Assembly: GCF_003201855.1 (NCBI RefSeq)
Contig: NZ_QJKI01000028.1
Span: 1 to 45,925 of the forward strand
DNA length: 45,925 bases
Direction: 5' to 3'
Source of the DNA: Rivihabitans pingtungensis
GTDB lineage: Bacteria > Pseudomonadota > Gammaproteobacteria > Burkholderiales > Aquaspirillaceae
Both the position numbers and the translations under genes were made by a program. The notes beneath the pieces were generated by a model. That model did not search any database, was not told the origin of the DNA, and saw nothing but the letters and a program-made list of their open reading frames with translations. Each line of letters begins with the position of its first letter. Position 1 is the stretch's first letter. Below, one piece after another: positions 35,484-44,925 of the stretch.

Positions 35484-37124
35484 ATGAGTGAATACGAAGA
35501 AGAGATGAATCAATCGCCGTTCGGCCTGACCATGACGGAAACCGAAGCGGGTGAATTGCGCCTGATGTTCGAGCCAGACGACTTCCGCTTCAAGATTGAT
35601 GCCACGGCCTTGCGCCACATGGCCATCGAGAAGGGCTATGGCGAACTGGATTTCGACGAAAGCGCGCTGGCGGTGGCCGCCCAGCATGTGTGCAAAAACG
35701 AAGCGTTTGTCTCTACCATTGCCCAGCGCCGCAATGCCGAATATCGGGTGTATGTGTCGTCCGACCGCCTGGTGGCGCAGTTGCAGGTGACGCCGTCTTA
35801 TGGCGGCACACCGATTTCGGTGGACGCCGCCCGCAACGAGCTGGCCAAAGCACGAGTGGTGTTCGGCTTTGACGAAGCGGCGTTCCAGTCGGCACTGACC
35901 AATAAGCTGGGCGAACCCGTGACGGTGGCCAAGGGCGTGGCGCCGATTCCCGGCCGCGACACCCGCTTTGAGCCGCTGGTGGAAGTCAACCGCGAGCGCG
36001 TGCCGCGCGCCAACGAAGACGGCCGGGTGGACTGGCGCGACCTGGGCGACATCCCGATGGTGTCGCCGGGCGATGTACTGATGCGCCGCCATCCGCCCGA
36101 GCAAGGCAAATCTGGCCGCGATGTGTTCGACAATATCCTGCAAGCGCCGGACGGCAAGAATCTGGACTACCCCTACCGGCTGGAAGGCGCCGAGCGCGAC
36201 GCCAACGACCCCGACCTGCTGCGCGCCACCAGCACAGGCCAGCCGGTCTTGCTGCGCGATTCGGTGAAAGTCGAACCGGTGATCAAGACTCCGGGGGTGA
36301 ACGTCAGCACCGGTAACATCACCTTTGTCGGCAGTCTGGTGATCAACGGTGATGTACAAAGCGGCATGCATGTGAAGGTGGATGGTGACGTCACTGTGCA
36401 CGGCACGGTGGAAGCCGCCATCATTGAAGCTGGCGGCAGCATCACCGTCAACGGCGGCATCGTCGGCCAGAACGCCCAACAACGCGAATCCAATGCCAAC
36501 GGCGAACAGGCCAAGCTGCACGCCAAGGCCAATGTGCGGGCCAAGTATGCCGAAAACGCGCTGATCATCGCCGAGCAATCTGTGTATATCGACGAAGCGG
36601 TGATCGAATGCGACATCACCGCGCTGAACCGGGTGGAAATCGGCGTGCGCGGCCGGCGCAAGGGCTACATCATGGGTGGGCGCGTGCGCGCCACGCTGGG
36701 TATCAAGGCCGAATACCTGGGTGGCGCCGGCAGCCGGCAAACCCGCGTGCAAGTCGGCGTCAACCCTTTGCTGCAACAGCGCATCGATGAGAAAAAAGCC
36801 CAAATCGCCGCGCTGGCCAAAGAAGAAGCCGACCTGAACAAGCTGATCCGCTTTCTGGCCGACAAGCCGGACAAGCAGGATGTGGTGGTCAAGGCCAAGA
36901 ACACCATGCGCCGCTTGCTGGACCGCCGCCGCGAGTGCTTTGCTGAAGAGCGCGCCCTGGTGGCCGACGCCAATCTGTCGGAAAGCGCCAAGGTGGAAGT
37001 CTCTGCCGGGGTGTATTCCGGCACCACGGTGAACATTGGCAAGCAATCAACCTTTGTCACCGAAGACTCTGGTTTTGGCGTGTTCCGTCTGGAAGAAAAC
37101 CAGCTGATCTTCAGCAAAACCTGA
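35484..37124 (+). CDS. FapA/DUF342-family protein
   Basis: A 546-residue cytoplasmic protein. The N-terminal region (about 60-250) matches the FapA-type domain; PIPGRDTRFEPLVE, VSPGDVLMRRHPPEQGKSGRDVF and ATSTGQPVLL are characteristic. A repetitive beta-helix region follows (about 265-410, with runs such as VINGDVQSGMHVKVDGDVTV and GGSITVNGGIVGQ). The C-terminal helical part (about 420-490) is likely coiled-coil (RIDEKKAQIAALAKEEADL). The family is linked to motility or surface traits in some bacteria; the biochemical role is unsettled. I used the ATG at 35484 (GAGG upstream) rather than TTG 35475. Confidence 0.85.
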   Translation: MSEYEEEMNQSPFGLTMTETEAGELRLMFEPDDFRFKIDATALRHMAIEKGYGELDFDESALAVAAQHVCKNEAFVSTIAQRRNAEYRVYVSSDRLVAQLQVTPSYGGTPISVDAARNELAKARVVFGFDEAAFQSALTNKLGEPVTVAKGVAPIPGRDTRFEPLVEVNRERVPRANEDGRVDWRDLGDIPMVSPGDVLMRRHPPEQGKSGRDVFDNILQAPDGKNLDYPYRLEGAERDANDPDLLRATSTGQPVLLRDSVKVEPVIKTPGVNVSTGNITFVGSLVINGDVQSGMHVKVDGDVTVHGTVEAAIIEAGGSITVNGGIVGQNAQQRESNANGEQAKLHAKANVRAKYAENALIIAEQSVYIDEAVIECDITALNRVEIGVRGRRKGYIMGGRVRATLGIKAEYLGGAGSRQTRVQVGVNPLLQQRIDEKKAQIAALAKEEADLNKLIRFLADKPDKQDVVVKAKNTMRRLLDRRRECFAEERALVADANLSESAKVEVSAGVYSGTTVNIGKQSTFVTEDSGFGVFRLEENQLIFSKT

Positions 37125-37190
37125 GCCAGCCCTCACGCAGCCAGCCTGGCCAGATGGCCATCGCTGGCTACTATCGCCCTGCCAGCATCA

Positions 37191-37227
37191 ATAGCTGACA
37201 TCTATCAAGATAATTATATTAATCAAT
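37191..37227. promoter_or_regulatory. OxyR-binding site
   Basis: ATAG-CTGACAT-CTAT (37191-37205) fits the first half of the OxyR consensus ATAGntnnnanCTAT exactly. A 7-base spacer CAAGATA and a degenerate second half ATTA-TATTAAT-CAAT (37213-37227) follow, with the expected spacing. It lies about 75 bases before the ahpC start codon. No OxyR gene is in the window, so the regulator is inferred. Confidence 0.75.
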
Positions 37228-37256
37228 TGGCTTAATCTTCGACAGCCGCCTAACAT
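37227..37256 (+). promoter_or_regulatory. Probable ahpC promoter
   Basis: TTGGCT at 37227-37232 as -35 abuts the OxyR site, and TAACAT at 37251-37256 as -10 is 18 bases further on. The layout suits OxyR contact with RNA polymerase. AGGAG at about 37287 then precedes the ATG at 37301. Confidence 0.5.
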
Positions 37257-37300
37257 GGTGTTGTACCGTCAACCCCACCCCTGTTTAGGAGACTGTTTCG

Positions 37301-37864
37301 ATGTCGCTGATCAATACCCAGGTTCAACCGTTCAAGGCCCAAGCTTTCCACAACGGCAAGTTCATCGAAGTCACCGAAGAAAGCCTGAAGGGCAAGTGGT
37401 CTGTGCTGATTTTCATGCCGGCCGCCTTCACCTTCAACTGCCCGACTGAAATCGAAGACGCCGCCAACAACTACGCCGAATTCCAGGCTGCTGGCGCCGA
37501 AGTGTACATCGTCACCACCGACACCCACTTCTCGCACAAAGTCTGGCACGAAACCTCCCCGGCCGTGGGCAAGGCCCAGTTCCCGCTGGTGGGCGACCCG
37601 ACCCACGCCCTGACCAACGCCTTTGGCGTGCACATTCCGGAAGAAGGCCTGGCCCTGCGCGGCACCTTCATCATCAACCCGGAAGGCGTGATCAAGACCC
37701 TGGAAATCCACTCCAACGAAATCGCCCGCGACGTGTCGGAAACCCTGCGCAAGCTGAAGGCCGCCCAGTACACCGCCGCCAACCCGGGCCAAGTGTGCCC
37801 GGCCAAGTGGAAAGAAGGCGCCGCCACCCTGACCCCGTCGCTGGACCTGGTCGGCAAGATCTAA
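37301..37864 (+). CDS. ahpC: Alkyl hydroperoxide reductase, peroxiredoxin subunit
   Basis: A 187-residue typical 2-Cys peroxiredoxin that reduces H2O2 and organic peroxides. The peroxidatic Cys47 lies in FTFNCPTE (the family usually reads FVCPTE; here Asn replaces Val), and the resolving Cys166 in GQVCPAKW. The tail [12 protein letters not shown] and the length equal those of E. coli AhpC. A good ribosome site precedes the ATG and an OxyR site lies upstream. ahpF follows after a 247-base gap containing a repeat and hairpins. Confidence 0.98.
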   Translation: MSLINTQVQPFKAQAFHNGKFIEVTEESLKGKWSVLIFMPAAFTFNCPTEIEDAANNYAEFQAAGAEVYIVTTDTHFSHKVWHETSPAVGKAQFPLVGDPTHALTNAFGVHIPEEGLALRGTFIINPEGVIKTLEIHSNEIARDVSETLRKLKAAQYTAANPGQVCPAKWKEGAATLTPSLDLVGKI

Positions 37865-37871
37865 GAACTGC

Positions 37872-37963
37872 GAACAAAACTCTCCTGGCGTGGTTGCACG
37901 ACCTTGCCGCACCACCCGCACTGTCTGCCGCCTGGCCAGGACCGCTACGCTGAGTTTTGTGAG
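37872..37963 (+). repeat. Intergenic inverted-end repeat, copy C
   Basis: Same orientation as copy A: GAACAAAACTCTCCTGGCGTG at the left, the GCACTGTCTGC core, GCCTGGCCAG, and the right end GTTTTGTGAGCCGCT. About 6 bases of the core are missing compared with A. It sits between ahpC and ahpF, inside an apparent operon, 7 bases after the ahpC stop. Confidence 0.75.
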
Positions 37964-37985
37964 CCGCTCTCACGCCTGCCCCCTG

Positions 37986-38028
37986 CCGGCGCCCCCACGC
38001 CGGTTTCGCGCCAGCCTCGCGCTGGCGC
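37986..38028 (+). other. Two tandem hairpins between ahpC and ahpF
   Basis: CCGGCG/CGCCGG (37986-37991/37998-38003) is followed by GCGCCAGC/GCTGGCGC with a 5-base loop (38008-38028). There is no T run, so they more likely protect or process mRNA than end it. They could raise ahpC relative to ahpF. Confidence 0.45.
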
Positions 38029-38111
38029 GGATTGCACCGCCATGCGTCGCCAGCCCGCATCGCCGTGCAATCCGGTCGTCCCTTAATTTCGTCAAGACAC
38101 CAGGAGATCCC

Positions 38112-39680
38112 ATGCTTGATGACGCCATCCAGGCCCAACTCAAAGCCTACCTCGAACGCCTGCAACGCCCGATTGAACTGGTCGCCAGCCTGGACGACAG
38201 CGCCAATAGCCAGCAAATGCACACCCTGCTGACCCAGGTGGCGGCGCTGTCCGACAAGGTCAGCCTGCGCACCGACGGCGATAACCCGCGCCGCCCGTCG
38301 TTTGGCGTGGCACAGCCGGGAGACGCTCCGCGCATCCACTTTGCCGGCCTGCCGATGGGCCATGAATTCACCTCGCTGGTGCTGGCCCTGCTGCAAACCG
38401 GCGGCCATCCGCCCAAGGTCGAACAAGCGGTCATCGATCAGATCAAGGCGCTGCCGGGCAGCTTCAAGTTTGAGACTTTCATCTCGCTGTCCTGCCACAA
38501 CTGCCCGGACGTGGTGCAGGCGCTGAACCTGATGGCGGTGCTCAACCCCGGTGTGACCAGCACCATGATCGACGGCGCGCTGTTTCAGGACGAAGTCAAC
38601 GCCCGCCAGATCATGGCCGTGCCCACCGTCTACCTGAACGACGCCAAATTCGGCCAGGGCCGCATGACCGTGGAAGAAGTGCTGGCCCAGGTGGACACCG
38701 GCGCCAGCGCCCGCGCCGCCGCCGAAATCAGCCAAAAAGCGCCGTTTGACGTGCTGGTGGTGGGCGGTGGCCCGGCTGGTGCCGCTGCCGCGATTTACGC
38801 CGCGCGCAAGGGCATTCGCACTGGCGTGCTGGCCGAGCGCTTTGGCGGCCAGGTAATGGACACCCTGGGCATCGAGAACTTCATCTCGGTGAAAGAAACC
38901 GAAGGCCCCAAGCTGGCCATGGCGCTGGAACAGCACGTCAAGGAATACGACGTGGACGTGATGAACCTGCAACGCGCCGCCAAGCTGATTCCGGCCAGCG
39001 AAGCCGGCGGCCTGATTGAAGTGCAGCTGGACAACGGCGCGGCGCTGAAATCGCGTTCGGTGATTCTCGCCACGGGCGCGCGCTGGCGCGAAATGAATGT
39101 GCCCGGCGAAAAAGACTACAAAGCCAAGGGCGTATGCTTCTGCCCGCACTGCGACGGCCCGCTGTTCAAGGGCAAGCGCGTGGCGGTGATCGGCGGCGGC
39201 AACTCCGGCGTGGAAGCCGCCATTGATCTGGCCGGCATCGTCAGCCACGTCACCCTGCTGGAATTCGCCGACACCCTGCGCGCCGACGCCGTATTGCAGA
39301 ACAAGCTCAACAGCCTGCCCAATGTCACCGTGATCAAATCGGCGCAAACCACCGAAGTGACCGGCGACGGCCAGAAGGTGAATGGCCTGAGCTACAAAGA
39401 CCGCGTCAGCGAAGAGATCAAGCACATCGAGCTGGAAGGCATTTTTGTGCAAATCGGCCTGCTGCCGGCCACCGACTGGCTGAAGGGCACGCTGGAGCTC
39501 AGCCGCTTTGGTGAAATCGTCATCGACGCCAAGGGCCAGACCAGCGCCGCCGGCGTGTTTGCCGCCGGCGACTGCACCACCGCGCCGTACAAGCAGATCA
39601 TCATCGCCATGGGCGCGGGCGCCACCGCCTCGCTGTCGGCGTTTGACCACCTGATCCGCAGCTCGGCCCCGGCCGCCTGA
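38112..39680 (+). CDS. ahpF: Alkyl hydroperoxide reductase, flavoprotein subunit
   Basis: A 522-residue NADH-dependent disulfide reductase that re-reduces AhpC. The N-terminal twin-thioredoxin domain (about 1-200) has the CHNC centre (Cys128, Cys131). The FAD/NAD domains follow, with [19 protein letters not shown], the redox disulfide CPHC (Cys344, Cys347), the NAD motif [12 protein letters not shown] and [15 protein letters not shown] near the C terminus. CAGGAG precedes the ATG at 38112. Its stop overlaps the next gene by one base (TGATG). Confidence 0.97.
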   Translation: MLDDAIQAQLKAYLERLQRPIELVASLDDSANSQQMHTLLTQVAALSDKVSLRTDGDNPRRPSFGVAQPGDAPRIHFAGLPMGHEFTSLVLALLQTGGHPPKVEQAVIDQIKALPGSFKFETFISLSCHNCPDVVQALNLMAVLNPGVTSTMIDGALFQDEVNARQIMAVPTVYLNDAKFGQGRMTVEEVLAQVDTGASARAAAEISQKAPFDVLVVGGGPAGAAAAIYAARKGIRTGVLAERFGGQVMDTLGIENFISVKETEGPKLAMALEQHVKEYDVDVMNLQRAAKLIPASEAGGLIEVQLDNGAALKSRSVILATGARWREMNVPGEKDYKAKGVCFCPHCDGPLFKGKRVAVIGGGNSGVEAAIDLAGIVSHVTLLEFADTLRADAVLQNKLNSLPNVTVIKSAQTTEVTGDGQKVNGLSYKDRVSEEIKHIELEGIFVQIGLLPATDWLKGTLELSRFGEIVIDAKGQTSAAGVFAAGDCTTAPYKQIIIAMGAGATASLSAFDHLIRSSAPAA

Positions 39681-40141
39681 TGCGCGCGCTGCTGGCCCTT
39701 CTGCTGCTGGGCAGCGCCGCCCTCGCCCACGCCGCCGTGCTGGGCGTGGGCGACCCCCTGCCCAAGCTGCGCCTTACCACCCAGCACGAGCAAGCCGCCA
39801 GCCCGGCGCTGAACGCCCGGCAATGGCTGTTTGCCGCCGACAACGACGCCGCCAACCTGGCCGGCGCCCTGCTCGACGGCCAGGCCGCCAGTTGGCTGGC
39901 CGACACCCAGCGGGTGTATCTGGCCGACATCCACAAAATGCCGGCGCTGATCGCCCGCATGGTGGCGCTGCCGCGCCTGCGCGACAAACCCTACCCCATC
40001 CTGCTCGGCCGCGACGCCGACACCCTGGCCATGCTGCCGCGCCAACGCGGCTGCGTCAGCGTGCTGGACATCCAGCAGCAAAAAATCAGCGCCGTGCACT
40101 TTGCCTGCGATCAGGGCGGGCTGGCGGCGCTGGTGCGTTAA
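39680..40141 (+). CDS. Small secreted protein coupled to ahpF
   Basis: A 153-residue protein with a clear signal peptide (about 1-19, LLALLLLGSAALAHA, cut before AVLGVG). The mature part starts GVGDPLPKLRLTTQHEQ and ends LDIQQQKISAVHFACDQGG; it has two Cys (about 127 and 144). I do not recognise a firm family. The pattern of G-D-x-L-P start and predicted alternation could fit a thioredoxin-like or YtfJ-like fold, but that is a guess. It starts on the last base of ahpF, so a periplasmic partner in peroxide defence is plausible. It ends flush against the convergent regulator gene. Confidence 0.7.
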   Translation: MRALLALLLLGSAALAHAAVLGVGDPLPKLRLTTQHEQAASPALNARQWLFAADNDAANLAGALLDGQAASWLADTQRVYLADIHKMPALIARMVALPRLRDKPYPILLGRDADTLAMLPRQRGCVSVLDIQQQKISAVHFACDQGGLAALVR

Positions 40142-41479
40142 TCACCCCGGCTGATTCAACCCATACTTGCGCACCTTGTCAAACAGCGTGGTTTTGGCGA
40201 TGCCCAGCGCCACGCTGGCTTGGCTGAGGTTGCCGCCGTGGCGTTCCAGCGTGTCGCGGATCAGGCTTTTTTCGAAGGCTTCCACTGCTTCGGCCAGGCG
40301 CGGGGTGTGGCTGTCCGGGGCGGTGCCGGTTTTGCGGAACACCGGCAGGCCCAGGGCGTAGCGTTCGGCCACATTGCGCAGTTCGCGCACATTGCCCGGC
40401 CAGTCGTGGCGCATCAGCGCGGCCAGGGTGGCTGGGTCCAGTTCCGGGCTTTCCCGGTCAAAGCGCAATGCGGCTTGTTGCAAAAAGTGTTCGAACAACA
40501 GCGGGATGTCTTCGCGCCGTTCGCGCAGCGGCGGCAGTTCCAGCGTCACCACATTCAGCCGGTAGTAAAAATCGCTGCGAAAACGGCCGTCGCGGCCCAT
40601 GGCTTCCAGGTCGGATTTGGTGGCGGCGATCACCCGGCAGTCCACCGCCACCGCGCTGTTCGAGCCCAGCCGCTCCAGCTGGCGCTCTTGCAGCACGCGC
40701 AGCAGCTTGATCTGCATATTGATCGGCATGCTCTCCACTTCATCCAGAAACAGCGAGCCGCCATGGGCGTATTCGATTTTGCCGATGCGCCGCTTGTTGG
40801 CGCCGGTAAAGGCGTGCGCTTCGTGGCCGAAGATTTCGCTCTCGAATAAATTTTCTGGCAGGCCGCCGCAGTTGATGGCGACAAATTCTTTGTCGCGCCG
40901 GCTGGAAAAATCATGCAGGCAGCGCGCCACCAGCTCTTTGCCGGCGCCGGTTTCGCCCTCGATCAGCACATTGGCGGCGGTGTCGGCCACATTGGCAATC
41001 AGCGTGCGCAGGGCGCGGATGGCCGGGGAGTGGCCGATGATGCGTTCTTCCAGCGTCTGGCGGCCGGCCAGCTGGCGGCGCAGGCTGCGCACTTCGCGGG
41101 TGAGCCGGCGCTGTTCCAATGCGCGCCGGCACACTTCCACCAGCCGCTCGGGCGAGAAGGGTTTTTCGATAAAGTCATAGGCGCCTTGCTGGATGGCGTT
41201 GACCGCCATCGAGATATCGCCATGGCCGGTGATCAGGATCACCGGCAGCTTGCGGTCGCGCGCGGCCAGTTGCTTTTGCAGGGTCAGGCCGTCCATGCCG
41301 GGCAGGCGGATGTCGCTGACCACCACGCCGGCAAAGTCGTCGTCCAGCCGCGCCAGCGCGGCCTCGGCGCTGTTGACCCCTTCGCTGGGGATGTCTTCCA
41401 GCGCCAGCGCCTGCTGGCAGCCCAGCATCACATGAGGGTCGTCTTCGACAATCAGCACGCTTAGCGTTTCGTCAGTCAT
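40142..41479 (-). CDS. Sigma-54-dependent response regulator (AauR/DctD-like)
   Basis: A 445-residue NtrC-type activator. The receiver domain (about 1-120) has the phosphorylation Asp in VVVSDIRLPGMDG, Thr in LITGHGD and Lys in EKPF. The AAA+ domain (about 145-380) has Walker A GETGAGKE and Walker B GGSLFLDEVESM. The sigma-54 contact loop reads HAFTGA instead of GAFTGA. A Fis-type helix-turn-helix is at the C terminus (LSQASVALGIAKTTLFDKVR). It overlaps the kinase gene by 8 bases. Gene order next to a glutamate/aspartate importer resembles Pseudomonas AauR, so control of acidic amino-acid uptake is inferred; a dicarboxylate role as in DctD is the alternative. Confidence 0.92.
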   Translation of the reverse strand: MTDETLSVLIVEDDPHVMLGCQQALALEDIPSEGVNSAEAALARLDDDFAGVVVSDIRLPGMDGLTLQKQLAARDRKLPVILITGHGDISMAVNAIQQGAYDFIEKPFSPERLVEVCRRALEQRRLTREVRSLRRQLAGRQTLEERIIGHSPAIRALRTLIANVADTAANVLIEGETGAGKELVARCLHDFSSRRDKEFVAINCGGLPENLFESEIFGHEAHAFTGANKRRIGKIEYAHGGSLFLDEVESMPINMQIKLLRVLQERQLERLGSNSAVAVDCRVIAATKSDLEAMGRDGRFRSDFYYRLNVVTLELPPLRERREDIPLLFEHFLQQAALRFDRESPELDPATLAALMRHDWPGNVRELRNVAERYALGLPVFRKTGTAPDSHTPRLAEAVEAFEKSLIRDTLERHGGNLSQASVALGIAKTTLFDKVRKYGLNQPG

Positions 41480-43430
41480 GGGGCGGGGTCTCCGTGGGCA
41501 ACAGGGGCAGGGCCAGCACAAATTCGGCGCCGCCGCCGTCTGGCTGGCGGGCGGTCAGCGAGCCGCCGGCATCGGCGGCCAGGCTGGCGGAAATGGTCAG
41601 GCCCAGCCCCAGGCCGCCCTGGGCGGCGGGTTTGGTGGTGAAAAACGGTTCGAACAGGCGCGGCATGGTGTCGGGCGGCAGGCCGCGGCCGTTGTCGCGC
41701 ACATGAAATTCATAATGGCTGTCGCCGGCTTCGCCGCGCAGGGCAAGCACGCGCTCTTGCTGGCCCTGCATGGCGTCCAGCGCATTGGAGAACAGATTCA
41801 CCAGAATCTGCTCCAGCCGGGTTTGGTCGATGGCCAGCTGGCAGTCGGCAAACTCACGGATGAGCGTCAGCGGGCCCTTGCCCTTGCGCGGCTCCACCAG
41901 GAACAGCGCGGCGTCCACCGCCTGGGTGAGGCTGGCGCGGCTGTCGGAGGGGTCGGAGCGGCGGGCGAACGAGCGCAGGCTGGCGGTGATTTTGCCCATG
42001 CGGTCCACCAGTTGATTGATCGTGCCCAGATTGGCGCTGGCCACATCCAGCTTGCCGCGCTCGAGAAAGCGCACGGTGTTGCCGGACAAGGTGCGCAGCG
42101 CAGCCAAGGGTTGATTCAGCTCGTGGGCGATGCTGGTGGCCATCTGGCCAATCACTGCCAGCTTGCCGGCCTGGATCAGGTCGTCCTGGGTGCGGCGCAG
42201 GGTGAGTTCGGTGTGTTCGCGCTCGCGGATTTCGGCTTTCAGGCGGGCGTTGCTGGCGCGCAGGTCGGCGGTGCGTTCGGCAATGCGCCGCTCCAGCGCA
42301 TTATTGGCGCGTTGCAGCGCCTCGCGCGCCGCCAGCCGGGTGGCGATGACTTTGCGCCGCTCGTTCCAGGCGATCAGCAAAAAGCTGACAAAGGCAAACA
42401 GCACCGCCGCCAGCGCGCCATGGCTGGTGGCGTTGCGGCGGATTTCTTCCAGCGGCAACAGCAGGGTAAAGCGCCAGGGGGTGTCGGCCAGCGGCTGGCT
42501 GAGCGCCAGATAGCGCACGCCGCCGGGGGCGCGCCGCTCGGACGGAAAGGTGATCAGCTCTTCGCCGGGGCCCAGGGGCTCGCGGCGCAGGGTTTTCAGG
42601 TCGGTCAGCGCCCACCAGTGGTATTGCAGGCTGAGCGCCAGTTTTTCGCGCTTTTGTGGGCTGAGCGGGGTGACGGCGCGCAGTTTGTGCGCCGGGTCGC
42701 TGGCCAGGATGATGATCTGGTTTTCGTCGCTGACAAAAGCCTGCAAGCCGGCGTCGCGCCAGCGCTGCTCGACCGACTCCAGCCGCACCTTGACCACGCC
42801 GGCGCCCACAATGCGGCCCTGGTTTTTCAGGCCATGGGCCAGATAGTAGCCCGATTCGCCAATGGTGCTGCCAATGCCGTAAAAACGCCCGGGTTTGCCG
42901 ACAATCGCATCCTGAAAATAGGCGCGAAATGACAGGTCTTCATCGACGTAGCTGTCAAAATCGTCCCAGTTGCTGGAAGCCTGCACCCGGCCGCTGGGGT
43001 CGATGACATACACCACGCGGCTGCCGCTGCGGTCATTGAAGCCATCCAGATAAAGATTCACTTCGCGGCGCAGGCGAGGGCTGGGGGTTTCCAGCAGACT
43101 CATCACCTTGGGCTCCATTTCCAGTAGGCGCGGCAGCAAGGTGAATTTGCCGATTTCGCTTTCTACCCCACGTGCATGCAAGGCCATTTGCCGCGCGCCG
43201 CTTTCGCGCAGCGCGGCAATGCCGGTGTGCTCGCTGATGCGAAAACCCGCATAGCCAATCAGCGCCATCATGGCCAACATCAGCACGGGCAACAGCAGTG
43301 AACGCACCACGCGCGGACGCGGTGGCGGAGAAAACGGCCCCACCCAGGGCGCACCATACGTCGGCCGCCGCCACAGCGGGCTGGGCGGGGCAATGGCCGG
43401 ACGGTAAGGAGAGGCGGCGGGGTCGGTCAT
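41472..43430 (-). CDS. Sensor histidine kinase (AauS/DctB-like)
   Basis: A 652-residue membrane kinase. A Pro-rich cytoplasmic N terminus precedes helix 1 (about 42-62), then a periplasmic double-PAS/Cache sensor (about 63-325) with VVYVIDPSGRVQASSNWDDF and YYLAHGLKNQGRIVG, helix 2 (about 335-352), a coiled coil (about 370-420), the phosphoacceptor His in MATSIAHELNQPLAAL, and the ATPase domain (NALDAM, DNGRGLPPD, GGLGLGLTIS). The sensor type binds C4-dicarboxylates or acidic amino acids in relatives. The start at 43430 has no strong ribosome site; a TTG at 43466 is possible. Confidence 0.92.
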   Translation of the reverse strand: MTDPAASPYRPAIAPPSPLWRRPTYGAPWVGPFSPPPRPRVVRSLLLPVLMLAMMALIGYAGFRISEHTGIAALRESGARQMALHARGVESEIGKFTLLPRLLEMEPKVMSLLETPSPRLRREVNLYLDGFNDRSGSRVVYVIDPSGRVQASSNWDDFDSYVDEDLSFRAYFQDAIVGKPGRFYGIGSTIGESGYYLAHGLKNQGRIVGAGVVKVRLESVEQRWRDAGLQAFVSDENQIIILASDPAHKLRAVTPLSPQKREKLALSLQYHWWALTDLKTLRREPLGPGEELITFPSERRAPGGVRYLALSQPLADTPWRFTLLLPLEEIRRNATSHGALAAVLFAFVSFLLIAWNERRKVIATRLAAREALQRANNALERRIAERTADLRASNARLKAEIREREHTELTLRRTQDDLIQAGKLAVIGQMATSIAHELNQPLAALRTLSGNTVRFLERGKLDVASANLGTINQLVDRMGKITASLRSFARRSDPSDSRASLTQAVDAALFLVEPRKGKGPLTLIREFADCQLAIDQTRLEQILVNLFSNALDAMQGQQERVLALRGEAGDSHYEFHVRDNGRGLPPDTMPRLFEPFFTTKPAAQGGLGLGLTISASLAADAGGSLTARQPDGGGAEFVLALPLLPTETPPHD

Positions 43431-43476
43431 AAGAGGTGGGCGCAGAGGGTCATGCGCATGATACAAGACAGCGCCG

Positions 43477-43500
43477 GCCGGGCGCGTTGACGCACCCGGC
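43477..43500 (-). other. Hairpin between gltL and the sensor kinase
   Basis: GCCGGGTGCG/CGCGCCCGGC in the minus direction with loop TCAA: ten pairs including one G-T. It follows the gltL stop by about 10 bases and has no clear T run. It may partly end or stabilise the transporter mRNA before the regulators. Confidence 0.45.
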
Positions 43501-43511
43501 GTGCATGGCGC

Positions 43512-44246
43512 TTAGTGTTGCAGGATTTTGGACAAGAACTGGCGCGCACGCTCGGAACGGGCATCCAGATGACCAAAGAAATCATCCTTGCTGCAATCTT
43601 CGACGATCTGGCCGCGATCCATAAAGATCACCCGGCTGGCCACCTTGCGGGCAAAGCCCATTTCGTGGGTGACGCACATCATGGTCATGCCTTCTTGCGC
43701 CAGCTCGACCATCACATCCAGCACTTCGTTGACCATTTCCGGGTCCAGCGCGCTGGTCGGCTCGTCAAACAGCATCACGATCGGGTCCATGGCCAGGGCG
43801 CGGGCAATCGCCACGCGCTGCTGCTGGCCGCCGGAGAGCTGGCCGGGGAATTTGTGCGCGTGCGCCTTCAGGCCCACGCGGTCCAGCAACTTCAGGCCCT
43901 TGTCCATGGCCTCGTCGCGGCCACGGCCGAGCACCTTCATCTGGGCAATGATCAGGTTGTCGGTGATCGACAGGTGCGGAAACAGCTCAAAGTGCTGAAA
44001 CACCATGCCCACCCGGCTGCGCAGCTTGGGCAGATTGGTTTTCGGGTCGCCCACCGACACGCCTTCCACCAGGATTTCGCCCTTCTGGAACGGCTCCAGC
44101 GCGTTCACGGTTTTGATCAGGGTGGACTTGCCCGAGCCGGACGGCCCGCACACCACCACCACCTCGCCTTTTTTCACCTCGGTGGTGCAGTCGGTCAGCA
44201 CCTGAAACTCACCGTACCACTTGGACACATTGTTGATCTGGATCAT
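43512..44246 (-). CDS. gltL: Glutamate/aspartate ABC importer ATPase
   Basis: A 244-residue polar amino-acid transporter ATPase (GltL/AatP). Walker [11 protein letters not shown]-loop FQHFELFPH, signature [15 protein letters not shown], Walker [16 protein letters not shown] and the switch region VTHEMGFAR are all intact, and the length is standard. I chose the ATG at 44246 because [12 protein letters not shown] begins the domain. It powers uptake with GltJ and GltK; specificity for acidic amino acids rests on the family resemblance and the GltI fragment. Confidence 0.95.
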   Translation of the reverse strand: MIQINNVSKWYGEFQVLTDCTTEVKKGEVVVVCGPSGSGKSTLIKTVNALEPFQKGEILVEGVSVGDPKTNLPKLRSRVGMVFQHFELFPHLSITDNLIIAQMKVLGRGRDEAMDKGLKLLDRVGLKAHAHKFPGQLSGGQQQRVAIARALAMDPIVMLFDEPTSALDPEMVNEVLDVMVELAQEGMTMMCVTHEMGFARKVASRVIFMDRGQIVEDCSKDDFFGHLDARSERARQFLSKILQH

Positions 44247-44265
44247 CAGTCTGTTCCTTACAAAT

Positions 44266-44925
44266 TTAGCGCACGATGGCGATGCGGGCGTGCAGACGCT
44301 TGACGGCCTGCGACAGGGCAAAGCTGATGCTGAAGTAAATCAGCGCCACCAGCATGTACATTTCCACCAGGGTGTTGTCGCGGTGAGCCACTTTGTCAGC
44401 GGCGCCCAGCAGGTCGGTGGCGCCCACCACATACACCAGCGAAGTATCCTGGAACAGCACAATGGTCTGGGTCAGCAGCAGCGGCACCACATTACGGAAG
44501 GCCTGCGGCAGGATCACATAGCGCATGTTCTGGCCGTAGCTAAAGCCCATGGCCTGGCCGGCGGCAATCTGTCCACGCGGGATGGATTGAATGCCGGCGC
44601 GGATGATTTCGCAGTAATACGCCGCTTCAAAGATGGCGAAGGTCAAAAAGGCCGAGCGTTCGGCGCCCACGTCCACCCCGGTCAGCAGCGGCACCAGAAT
44701 GTAAAACCAGAAAATCACCAGCACCAGCGGCACCGAGCGGAACAGGTTCACATAACCGGCGGCAGCCAGCGACAGCGGCTTGATGCTGGACATGCGCGCC
44801 ATGGCCAACAGCGTGCCAAAGAAAATGCCGAACACCATCGAACTGACCGTCAGCGTCAGCGAATACTTGAAGCCTTGCCACAGAAAATCCTGGGCGCCGG
44901 CCAGCGTCGAGAAATCGAGGTTCAT
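44266..44925 (-). CDS. gltK: Glutamate/aspartate ABC importer permease
   Basis: A 219-residue HisM-type permease with about five helices. [22 protein letters not shown] and the EAA-like loop [24 protein letters not shown] are diagnostic, followed by [19 protein letters not shown]. It forms a heterodimer with GltJ. The ATG at 44925 shares its first base with the gltJ stop (TGATG), which supports coupling. Confidence 0.95.
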   Translation of the reverse strand: MNLDFSTLAGAQDFLWQGFKYSLTLTVSSMVFGIFFGTLLAMARMSSIKPLSLAAAGYVNLFRSVPLVLVIFWFYILVPLLTGVDVGAERSAFLTFAIFEAAYYCEIIRAGIQSIPRGQIAAGQAMGFSYGQNMRYVILPQAFRNVVPLLLTQTIVLFQDTSLVYVVGATDLLGAADKVAHRDNTLVEMYMLVALIYFSISFALSQAVKRLHARIAIVR

